NCBI GenBank assembly: GCA_022819825.1
Contig: JAJEGM010000036.1
Coordinates: 1 to 39,445, forward strand
Reading direction: 5' to 3'
Source of the DNA: Acidimicrobiia bacterium
GTDB taxonomy: Bacteria > Actinomycetota > Acidimicrobiia > Acidimicrobiales > Bin134
Length of the DNA: 39,445 nt
Shown here: piece by piece, positions 13,788 to 20,811 of the stretch
Numbering within the stretch: position 1 is the stretch's first letter
How the letters are laid out: every line of letters starts with the position of its first letter
Notes under the pieces: model-generated
What the model saw: only the letters and a program-made list of their open reading frames with translations
What the model was told of the DNA's origin: nothing
Database searches by the model: none
Program-made: the position numbers and the translations under genes

Positions 13788-15035
13788 ATGGTCACCAACC
13801 AGGGGTTGTTCGAGCGGGCGCGGCGGGTGATCCCCGGCGGGGTCAACTCGCCGGTGCGCTCGTTTCGGTCGGTGGGAGGCACCCCGTACTTCGTGGCCCG
13901 GGCCGAGGGGCCCTATGTGTGGGACGTGGAGGGGCGCCGCTACATCGACTACGTGCAGAGCTACGGCCCCGGCATCTTGGGCCACGCCCATCCGGCGGTG
14001 ACCGACGCGGTGGCCAAAGCCGCCGCCGACGGGACCAGCTACGGGGCGCCCACCGAACGCGAGGTGCTGCTGGCCGAACTGCTGTGCGACCGGGTACCGG
14101 CAATGGACTGGACCCGGCTCACCTCCAGCGGCACTGAGGCGGCCATGGCCGCCATCCGGCTGGCCCGGGGCGCTACCGGCCGCACCAAGATCATCAAGTT
14201 TGCCGGCTGCTACCACGGCCACAGCGACGGACTGCTGGCCGCCGGGGGCAGCGGCGTGGCCAACCAGGGCCTCGCCGACTCGGCTGGCGTCACCCCCGGA
14301 GCGGTGGCCGACACTGTGGTGGCCCCCTACAACCAGGTTCCCGTTGTGGACCACGACGTGGCCGCAGTGGTGGTGGAGCCGGTGGCGGCCAACATGGGAG
14401 TGGTGGCCCCGGTCCCCGGATTTCTGGAGGGGCTGCGAGCCGCGTGCGACGAGGCCGGCGCCCTATTGGTGTTCGACGAGGTCATCACCGGCTTCCGCCT
14501 GGCCCCCGGCGGCGCCACCGAGTGGTTCGGGGTGACTCCAGACCTGTGGTGCTTCGGCAAGGTGGTAGGCGGCGGATTGCCCATCGGCGTGTTCGGCGGG
14601 CGAGCCGATCTGATGGAGCACCTGGCCCCGCTGGGCGGCGTGTACCAAGCCGGAACCCTGTCGGGAAACCCGCTGGCCACTGCGGCTGGATTGGCCACTC
14701 TGGAACAGCTCACCCCCGACGCCTACCGCACCCTCACCAACACCGCGGCCCGACTGGCCGACGGCATGACCGCGGCCGCCACCGCGGCGGGCGTGGCCTG
14801 CACCGTGCCCCGGGTGGGGTCACTGCTCGGAGTGTTTTTCTGCGCCGACGCGCCAACTGATTTCGACCAGGCCAAAGCCGCCGCCGAAAATGGCGTCTAT
14901 CCCCGGGTGTTCCACGCCCTCCTCGAAGCGGGGGTGGCCTTCGCCCCCGGCCCCTACGAAGCCCTCTTCCCCAGCCTGGCCCACGCCGACGACGACATCG
15001 ATGAGACCGTGGAGGCCTTTTCGGCGGCTTTGTAG
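13788..15035 (+). CDS. hemL: Glutamate-1-semialdehyde 2,1-aminomutase
   Basis: Encodes 415 residues. The PLP enzyme converts glutamate-1-semialdehyde from HemA to 5-aminolevulinate. Typical stretches are VIPGGVNSPVRSFRSVGG, TSSGTEAAMAAIRLAR, GCYHGHSDGLL, VFDEVITGFRLAPGG (PLP aspartate) and LWCFGKVVGGGLPIGVFGG with the Schiff-base lysine K258. Length matches the family (about 425). ATG 13788 starts at the conserved NQGLFERARRVIPGG. The last 82 bases overlap, antisense, the end of the convergent menJ-like gene. hemB, which sits between hemD and hemL in many genomes, is missing here. Confidence 0.96.
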   Translation: MVTNQGLFERARRVIPGGVNSPVRSFRSVGGTPYFVARAEGPYVWDVEGRRYIDYVQSYGPGILGHAHPAVTDAVAKAAADGTSYGAPTEREVLLAELLCDRVPAMDWTRLTSSGTEAAMAAIRLARGATGRTKIIKFAGCYHGHSDGLLAAGGSGVANQGLADSAGVTPGAVADTVVAPYNQVPVVDHDVAAVVVEPVAANMGVVAPVPGFLEGLRAACDEAGALLVFDEVITGFRLAPGGATEWFGVTPDLWCFGKVVGGGLPIGVFGGRADLMEHLAPLGGVYQAGTLSGNPLATAAGLATLEQLTPDAYRTLTNTAARLADGMTAAATAAGVACTVPRVGSLLGVFFCADAPTDFDQAKAAAENGVYPRVFHALLEAGVAFAPGPYEALFPSLAHADDDIDETVEAFSAAL

Positions 15036-16237
15036 ATGTACTCGGCTGGGCCGGGGTTGTCGGGGTCCATGAGGTTGGCCATGATCCGCAGGGCCCACTC
15101 CATAGCCGGGCGAGACTGCATGCCGATCCGGGTCAACTGCCGCAACAGCGCCGGCTTGCCAATCAGCCGGGCGAATATCCGGGCGACGCGGAAGTACGCC
15201 CCGTAGTTCTCCTCCAGCAGTTTCGGGTACCGCCAGATCACCCCGCCGTCGCCGGTGGCGATGGCCTCGGCCACCAAGTCGGCTGCCATCTTCCCGGTCT
15301 CGTAGGCGTAGTCGATGCCCTCGCCGTTGAAGGGGTTCACCGATCCGGCCGCGTCCCCCACCACCAGATACTTGGGCCCCACCTTGGGGTGTACCGACCC
15401 GGCCATGGGCAGACGCCCGCCCACCGGCTCCATGAGCGGCCGGTTGGGATCGATCTCCCAGTAGGAAGGCAGCGTGGCCGCGAACTCCCGCATCAGATGG
15501 GAGGTGTTCACCGAGGTGTAGTCGCGGAACGTGGACAACAGCCCCGCGCCCACGTTCACACTTCCATCGCCAAGCGGGAAGATCCAGCCATAGCCGGGCA
15601 GCGAATTGCCGTTTCGGTCTCGCATGTCCAGGGCGCTTTCGATCCACGGCGTGTCGTGCAGTGGGCTCTCGAAGTAGGTGCGTATGGCCATGCCCTGGGG
15701 GTAGGCCCGGTCTCGGGCGGTGCCCAGGGCCCGGCCGAACCGGGAGTTGGCCCCGTCGGCCACCGCCACATATTGGGCCTGGATCTGGTGGGTTTGCCCG
15801 GTGGCCTTATCCACCACCTCGGCCCCGTCGAGCACCCCGTTGACCAGGAGTGGCCGGGTGGCTTCGGTGGCCAGAAGTATCTCGGCCCCGGCGGCCACCG
15901 CATGGTCGGCCACCAGCTTGTCGAGCTCCCGCCGTCGAACCACATAGCCGTAGTCGGGGAACACCGAGTGCTGCGGCCAGGCCAGCTCCATGGTGCGCTT
16001 GTGGGCCACCGCCCGCAGGCCCCCGTAGCGGTGGTAGCGGGTGAGCTGGTCGGCCAGGCCCATGTCGCACAGCGATTTGACCGCCCTGGGGGTGAGTCCA
16101 TCGCCGCAGGTCTTGTCGCGGGGGAACTCCTTGCGCTCCACCACCACCACGTCGAGGCCGTGGCGGGCTGCCCAGTAGGCGGTGGCTGCTCCGGCCGGAC
16201 CACCGCCTATCACCAACAGGTCGCGGCAAGGCGTCAT
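14954..16237 (-). CDS. menJ: Menaquinone/geranylgeranyl reductase, MenJ-like
   Basis: Encodes 427 residues of the geranylgeranyl reductase family of FAD proteins. Mycobacterial MenJ (Rv0561c) saturates one isoprene unit of menaquinone. Here the FAD motif is LLVIGGGPAGAATAYWAARH, followed by FPRDKTCGDGLTPRAV, VADGANSRFGRALG, PGYGWIFPLGDGSVNVG and GDAAGSVNPFNGEGIDYAYE, all conserved in MenJ. Menaquinone is the likely electron carrier for the adjacent bc/b6f-like complex and complex I, which supports this role, though archaeal-type lipid saturation cannot be excluded by sequence alone. The last ~26 residues (after YKAAEKAS) overlap hemL antisense and are low-complexity. It lies 48 bp downstream of the cytochrome c gene on the same strand. 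Confidence 0.8.
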   Translation of the reverse strand: MTPCRDLLVIGGGPAGAATAYWAARHGLDVVVVERKEFPRDKTCGDGLTPRAVKSLCDMGLADQLTRYHRYGGLRAVAHKRTMELAWPQHSVFPDYGYVVRRRELDKLVADHAVAAGAEILLATEATRPLLVNGVLDGAEVVDKATGQTHQIQAQYVAVADGANSRFGRALGTARDRAYPQGMAIRTYFESPLHDTPWIESALDMRDRNGNSLPGYGWIFPLGDGSVNVGAGLLSTFRDYTSVNTSHLMREFAATLPSYWEIDPNRPLMEPVGGRLPMAGSVHPKVGPKYLVVGDAAGSVNPFNGEGIDYAYETGKMAADLVAEAIATGDGGVIWRYPKLLEENYGAYFRVARIFARLIGKPALLRQLTRIGMQSRPAMEWALRIMANLMDPDNPGPAEYIYKAAEKASTVSSMSSSAWARLGKRAS

Positions 16238-16285
16238 CGACAGGATTCGCGGTTGATCACGCCGCCGACTCGGCTCGCGAGAGGA

Positions 16286-17074
16286 TTAGCCCGCTCCGAC
16301 TCCGGCGGTGGACAGCAGGCCGCTCAATGTGCTGCGGAAGGTCTGTCCGATGGCGAATTGACTTGGCACCACCCCTTCGGCCTCAAACAGCTCTTCCAGA
16401 TCATGCAGGTCGGCCTCATCGGCACCACCGATCTCCACCCGCTCGAAGTAGGTCACCGCCAGGATCTCCCGGGCGCTCAGGTCTTCGCCGAAGGCGGGCA
16501 TGCCGTTGGCCGCTCCCAGTGACACCTCGTTGTTGTCGCCATACAGGGTGCCAGGTTCGGCGGGGGAGCCGTTGACGATCCAGATGACGTGGTCTCGCCA
16601 GTCGCCGAAGGTGGCCATTACCTCGCCGTTGCTCAACGCCGGGCCCACTCCACCGCCGCCTTCGGCGCCGTGGCAGCCGGCGCACCCGCCGCTGCCGTCG
16701 TAGACCTCCCGGCCCAAAGCGATGATCTCGCTGTCGCGCTCGGGCGACTCCAAGGTGCCGGCGAAGATGATGGCCCAGAACGGCAGGAAGATCAGTACCG
16801 GCACAGCCCACACCGGGATCTTCTTGCGGCTCAGCGCGGCCTGCACCCACGGCTTGACCGGTTCCGGTTGGGGTTCGGGCTCCGGTTCCAGGTCGGGAAG
16901 CTCGGGCAATGAGGGGCCCGCCGCCGCGGCAGGGGCCTGGGACTCAGCCACCGCTGGAGCGGCGGAGGTCTCCGATGCCGGTGCCTCTGCAGCCGGTTCG
17001 TCGCCGGTGGACGCGCCGAGGTCCTTGCGCCGATCTCGCGATCTTTGCAGCAGATGCTCGGGTACTTCTACCAA
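16286..17074 (-). CDS. Membrane-anchored monoheme cytochrome c
   Basis: Encodes 262 residues. An N-terminal cytoplasmic motif VPEHLLQRSRDRR (4-16) is followed by an Ala/Glu/Pro-rich linker with EPEPEPQPEP, one membrane span at about 87-106 (PVWAVPVLIFLPFWAIIFAG), then a c-type domain outside with CAGCH at 131-135 and a possible axial methionine in NGMPAFGEDLS. It probably carries electrons to or from the bc-like complex encoded divergently at 17276. Start is TTG 17074: GGAGGAG lies directly upstream with normal spacing and the motif begins there, whereas the earlier ATG frame adds non-conserved residues. Transcription is divergent from the respiratory operon, with 201 bp between. Confidence 0.85.
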   Translation of the reverse strand: MVEVPEHLLQRSRDRRKDLGASTGDEPAAEAPASETSAAPAVAESQAPAAAAGPSLPELPDLEPEPEPQPEPVKPWVQAALSRKKIPVWAVPVLIFLPFWAIIFAGTLESPERDSEIIALGREVYDGSGGCAGCHGAEGGGGVGPALSNGEVMATFGDWRDHVIWIVNGSPAEPGTLYGDNNEVSLGAANGMPAFGEDLSAREILAVTYFERVEIGGADEADLHDLEELFEAEGVVPSQFAIGQTFRSTLSGLLSTAGVGAG

Positions 17075-17275
17075 CGCTCCTCCGGTGTGATTCCCGGCCG
17101 GCACCACGTCCAGCCCCGTGCCACATTAGGCCCGCTCAAGGCTAACGGCCTAACCATTGCCAGCAGTGGCTTGTGTCGGCGAAGAAGGGGGGTGGGGAGG
17201 GGGCACTTTGATGTGTAGAAGTGCAGGGTGGGGCTACTACTATCAGTCGCGACCCGCACCCACGAGGGGAGGACC

Positions 17276-17860
17276 GTGGCCGCTCGTAGGCCCATAGACA
17301 TCGCCGTCACCAAGTTCTACATGGCCCTCGGAGGATGCTTCGTCCTCTACTTGGCGCTGTGGGCTTTCATCGCCGTCCACCAGTACGACGAGGGCTTGGG
17401 TGCGCCGTACTTCAATGTGGCCTTCACCGCCTCTTTGGTGGTGTCGGTGCTGGGCATCGTCGCCTTCTTGGAATATGCCCGGCGCCGTCCGGTGGGCAAG
17501 TACCACACTTGGGGCGAGGCCATGCTGGGCGCCTCGGTGGTCTTCTTCCTCCTGTTCTGGATCTACGGCGTGGTGCCCCACCAATGGCTGGTGTACGCCG
17601 ACAGCGAGCTCGGCTGGCGCAAAGACCGCTTGATCGAGGGCTACTACGTGGGCAACCAGGGCATTATCGCCTGGGCTCTGCCCTTCGATCTTCCCTACCT
17701 GGTATTGCGCGATGTGGTGGCGGTGTTGATCTACGGTTTGGCGTTGGTCGGGAACATCGCCGGCTGGATGGTGTGGCAGAACCGGGGCAAGACCGCTCCG
17801 GTCGAGGTGGAGAAGTCTGAGTATGGACGACCGATCGTGAGAGAGGGGGCACCAGTCTGA
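17276..17860 (+). CDS. Four-span membrane protein of the bc operon, unknown
   Basis: Encodes 194 residues with four hydrophobic spans at roughly 15-35, 48-68, 85-105 and 140-165, and a hydrophilic tail ending RPIVREGAPV. Notable residues are VPHQWLVYADSELGWRKDR between spans 3 and 4. No family is recognised. Start GTG 17276 is chosen for the strong ribosome-binding site GAGGGGAGG just before it. It is first in the operon and its stop overlaps the ferredoxin start (TGATG), so it is likely a structural or assembly partner of the quinol-cytochrome c complex. Histidines in the second and third spans could in principle bind heme, but the spacing gives no known motif. Confidence 0.75.
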   Translation: MAARRPIDIAVTKFYMALGGCFVLYLALWAFIAVHQYDEGLGAPYFNVAFTASLVVSVLGIVAFLEYARRRPVGKYHTWGEAMLGASVVFFLLFWIYGVVPHQWLVYADSELGWRKDRLIEGYYVGNQGIIAWALPFDLPYLVLRDVVAVLIYGLALVGNIAGWMVWQNRGKTAPVEVEKSEYGRPIVREGAPV

Positions 17861-18276
17861 TGGCCAGCAGCGACGCCAACCCCCCCATGCCGGAGTTCCG
17901 CGACGACTACGTGCTGGTCGAGGTGGACAACGACTACCTCCAGAGCAAGGTCAAGCCCAAGCAGTTCATCCACATCGACCAGTCTGAGTGCATCATGTGC
18001 GAGGGGTGTGTGGACATCTGTCCTTGGAAGTGCATCCACATGGTGGCCCCTGACGCGGTCGATCTGGCCGTGGGAGCCGAACAGCCCGGCGTTGATCCCA
18101 GCGACCATGTGATCTTCACCATCGACGAGGACGCCTGCACCCGGTGCGCCCTGTGCGTGGACCGGTGCCCCACCGGGGTGATCACCCTGGGCCGACTGGG
18201 CGACCCCGGAGGCGATGGCGACCCCCACCAGCGAATGACCAGCTACGGCTACGGCTACGGCATGCGGTTGACCTAG
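17860..18276 (+). CDS. 2x[4Fe-4S] ferredoxin-type protein
   Basis: Encodes 138 residues. Two classical cluster motifs are present: C44-C47-C50 with C54-P (CIMCEGCVDICP) and C93-C96-C99 with C103-P (CTRCALCVDRCP). The two are separated by a 38-residue insert, longer than in small clostridial ferredoxins and closer to ferredoxin subunits of membrane complexes. The tail contains SYGYGYGMRL. It has no export signal, so it faces the cytoplasm. Its place between a membrane protein and cytochrome b6 by TGATG overlap suggests that it docks on the complex and delivers or accepts low-potential electrons on the cytoplasmic side (inference). Confidence 0.88.
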   Translation: MASSDANPPMPEFRDDYVLVEVDNDYLQSKVKPKQFIHIDQSECIMCEGCVDICPWKCIHMVAPDAVDLAVGAEQPGVDPSDHVIFTIDEDACTRCALCVDRCPTGVITLGRLGDPGGDGDPHQRMTSYGYGYGMRLT

Positions 18277-18315
18277 AACTTAGGCCCGGAACGGATAAGA
18301 GGACTCAGGAGCAAC

Positions 18316-19101
18316 GTGGCAAAGCAGCCCAAACCACCGGCGAGCGAGCGAGCCAAGCAGGCCGCGAGCCAAATGATGAGCGACATGCAGGGGTCGCAAG
18401 CCTGGTCGTCCATCTTCCGACCCGGCTCCATCTTCCGCAAGGGCTACAGCGACAGCCCCCGGAACCGCAGCTACGTAATCATGAACAGCGTGCTGTACCA
18501 CCTTCACCCGGTGAAGGTGAAGCGCCACGCGGTGAAGGTCAGCTACACCCTGTGCTTAGGCGGTCTCAGCTTCTTCCTGTTCATCTTGCTCACCGTGACC
18601 GGCATCTTCTTGATGTTCTTCTATCGGCCCACCGCGGCGCAGGCCTGGGATGACATCTACACCCTCCAAACCTCGGTCGCCTTCGGGTTGCTGGTGCGCA
18701 ACATGCACCGATGGGCCGCCCACCTCATGGTCATCACCGTGTTCTTGCACATGGCCCGGGTCTTCTATCACGGGGCCTACAAACCGCCCCGAGAGTTCAA
18801 CTGGGTCATCGGGGTCATCTTGTTGACCCTCACCCTGCTGCTTTCGTTCACCGGCTATCTGCTCCCGTGGGACCAGCTGGCCCTATGGGCGGTGACGGTG
18901 GGAACCAACATGATGGGGTTCACCCCGGTTTTCGGCGATCAAGTGCGCTTTGTGCTGCTGGGCAGCGTGGAGATCGGCACCGACACGCTGCTGCGATGGT
19001 ATGTGCTTCATGTGCTGATGCTGCCCTTTGTGATCGTCATATTCATGGCCATCCACTTCTGGCGAGTAAGAAAGGACGGAGGTATTTCCGGGCCGCTCTA
19101 G
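18316..19101 (+). CDS. petB: Cytochrome b6-like subunit
   Basis: Encodes 261 residues with four spans. It is the heme-binding half of a split cytochrome b. The four bis-histidine ligands align with those of plastid b6: H131 and H145 (NMHRWAAHLMV, FLHMARVF) and H232 and H247 (VLHVLMLP, IHFWRVRKDG). FTGYLLPWDQLALWAV and the terminal GISGPL are typical of b6. C80 in TLCLGG aligns with the b6 cysteine that binds the extra heme c_n (c_i). A 50-residue hydrophilic N-terminal extension is unusual. Start GTG 18316 follows a gap of 39 bp and an AGGAGCAAC ribosome-binding site. It works with the subunit IV-like protein at 19144 and the Rieske protein at 19939. Confidence 0.9.
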   Translation: MAKQPKPPASERAKQAASQMMSDMQGSQAWSSIFRPGSIFRKGYSDSPRNRSYVIMNSVLYHLHPVKVKRHAVKVSYTLCLGGLSFFLFILLTVTGIFLMFFYRPTAAQAWDDIYTLQTSVAFGLLVRNMHRWAAHLMVITVFLHMARVFYHGAYKPPREFNWVIGVILLTLTLLLSFTGYLLPWDQLALWAVTVGTNMMGFTPVFGDQVRFVLLGSVEIGTDTLLRWYVLHVLMLPFVIVIFMAIHFWRVRKDGGISGPL

Positions 19102-19143
19102 AAACGACGTCGCACCGACGTTTCTGGCCCGATCCGAAAGCCC

Positions 19144-19929
19144 ATGGCGGAAGTCCCCGAACACCTCCTGAAGCGAGCCCAAGAGGCCCGTGAGCGCGCC
19201 GAAGCCCAACAGGGCGGCGGGGGCGGGGCCGCGCCCGAATCCTCCGAAGCGGCGTCGTCCGACCCCGCCGGGGAAGGGGACGCGGGCGGTCCCAAGATCC
19301 CCGACCACTTGCTCGACCGGTCGAAGTCGGCCCGTGACCAGGCCGCGGCCGGCAGCGGCGCCCAAGCAGCCGCCGCGGTAGCCACTGCGCCCATGCCCGC
19401 CGGCCCGGCCCAGCCCGAGCCCACCGGTCCCGGTGGAGGCACCCAGCGGCTGCTCACCGTGGTGAAGTCGGGCTCCATCCAAGACGTCAAGGCCACCCCC
19501 ACCGACAAGGTCCACGTCTGGCCTCACCTGCTGGTGGTGGAGTTTGTGGCCGCCCTTATCTTCACCGCCTTCACGCTGATCTTCTCGATCTTCGTGAACG
19601 CCCCGCTGCTGGAGTTGGCCAACTTCAATGAGACGCCCAACCCGTCCAAGGCCCCGTGGTATTTCCTCGGCCTCCAGGAACTGCTCACCATGTTCCACCC
19701 GATGGTGGCCGGGGTGACCATTCCCGGAATTGCGCTATTCCTGCTGATCCTGGCCCCCTACGTCGACCGCAACCCCAACAAGAAGCCCGAAGATCGCAAG
19801 TTCGCCATCTCGCTCATGACCATCCACCTGATGTTCTGGGCGATTTTGGTTCTTATCGGCTCGTTCTTCCGAGGCCCCGGTTTCAACTTCGTCTTCCCGT
19901 GGGAAGTCGGCCTCTTCTTCGATCTGTAG
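19144..19929 (+). CDS. petD: Cytochrome b C-terminal half (subunit IV-like)
   Basis: Encodes 261 residues. Residues 1-105 are a disordered Ala/Gly/Pro-rich extension with two copies of a motif, PEHLLKRAQEAR (5-16) and PDHLLDRSKSAR (53-64). Residues 124-261 hold three spans, as in subunit IV. The quinol-site PEWY motif is replaced by KAPWYF (169-174), followed by LGLQELLTMF with a glutamate that might substitute. Subunit IV itself binds no b heme. The extension motif is shared with the divergent cytochrome c at 16286. ATG 19144 is 42 bp after petB. The region between (19102-19143) contains a small inverted repeat AAACGTCGGTGCGACGTCG type, read as GAAACGACGTCG...CGACGTTTC. Confidence 0.88.
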   Translation: MAEVPEHLLKRAQEARERAEAQQGGGGGAAPESSEAASSDPAGEGDAGGPKIPDHLLDRSKSARDQAAAGSGAQAAAAVATAPMPAGPAQPEPTGPGGGTQRLLTVVKSGSIQDVKATPTDKVHVWPHLLVVEFVAALIFTAFTLIFSIFVNAPLLELANFNETPNPSKAPWYFLGLQELLTMFHPMVAGVTIPGIALFLLILAPYVDRNPNKKPEDRKFAISLMTIHLMFWAILVLIGSFFRGPGFNFVFPWEVGLFFDL

Positions 19930-19938
19930 GAACTGACT

Positions 19939-20811
19939 ATGGGCGTCGCACTCTCCATCGCCATACCGATCATCGTGGTGGCCGCAGTGATCGTGTTGAT
20001 TGGCGCGGCCCGTCGTCGGGAGACCATGGCAGCCGAAGGGCGACTCACTCGGGAGACCCGCCGGCGAGACCGAGGCCGGGTGGATATCGACGACCCTTCC
20101 GGAGCAGCCGATGCCCCCACTGGGCGAGAGGTGGAGCGAGCCGCAGTAGTGGCTCGTCAGACCGCGGGCACCGAGTTGGTGGAAGCGGCCGATGCGTCGA
20201 TGGAGGAGTGGACCCCGCCCGATCCCGATGCCATCGGGGTGAGCCGGCGTCAGTTCTTGAACCGCAGCACCGTGGCCATGATGGGCTTCAGCCTCACCGG
20301 TTTCGGCGCGGCATGCGTGGCGTTTCTGTGGCCCCCGTTCGTCACCGGTTTCGGTGCCGACGTGAACGCCGGTCTGATCGACGATGTGAAGACCAAAATC
20401 GATGAAGGGAACGGCTTCTATTACCTTCCTGAGGGTCGAGCCTGGGTAACGGAATTTCCGGCGGCGGCCCTGCCCAAGGCACAAGCCACCTATAGCGCCC
20501 CCGAGTTGGCTGGGATGGAGGCGGGCTTGGTAGCGCTGTTCCAGAAATGCCCCCACCTGGGCTGCCGGGTGCCGCAGTGTGAGACCTCACAGTGGTTTGA
20601 GTGTCCCTGTCACGGTTCCCGCTACAACCAGGTAGGGGAGAAGCGGGGCGGACCCGCCCCCCGGGGCATGGACCGGTTCGCCATGTCGGTGAACTCCAAG
20701 GGCGAGTTCATCATCCGCACCGGTACCGTGATCCAGGGGCCGCCCATCGGGGTTAACACCACTGGCCAAGAGCCTGAAGGGCCGAGCTGTCTCGGGGGGG
20801 CATCGCACTGA
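19939..20811 (+). CDS. qcrA: Rieske [2Fe-2S] protein of the bc/b6f-like complex
   Basis: Encodes 290 residues. Residues 3-22 form an N-terminal span; a charged linker follows; at 102-110 there is a twin-arginine-like SRRQFLNRS before a second hydrophobic span (113-135), and then the soluble Rieske domain. Cluster ligands are C204 and H206 in CPHLGC, and C222 and H225 in CPCHGSRYN, with C209 and C224 as the stabilising disulfide. It takes one electron from quinol and passes it to cytochrome c. The extra N-terminal span resembles actinobacterial QcrA, which has three spans. ATG 19939 lies nine bases after petD. Its stop overlaps the next ATG (TGATG). Confidence 0.93.
   Translation: MGVALSIAIPIIVVAAVIVLIGAARRRETMAAEGRLTRETRRRDRGRVDIDDPSGAADAPTGREVERAAVVARQTAGTELVEAADASMEEWTPPDPDAIGVSRRQFLNRSTVAMMGFSLTGFGAACVAFLWPPFVTGFGADVNAGLIDDVKTKIDEGNGFYYLPEGRAWVTEFPAAALPKAQATYSAPELAGMEAGLVALFQKCPHLGCRVPQCETSQWFECPCHGSRYNQVGEKRGGPAPRGMDRFAMSVNSKGEFIIRTGTVIQGPPIGVNTTGQEPEGPSCLGGASH

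Noticed and set aside
12993..14354. 453-residue minus-strand open frame
   Set aside because: It is antisense to cobA-hemD and hemL, is rich in Gly, His and Arg as GC-rich shadows are, and shows no domain.
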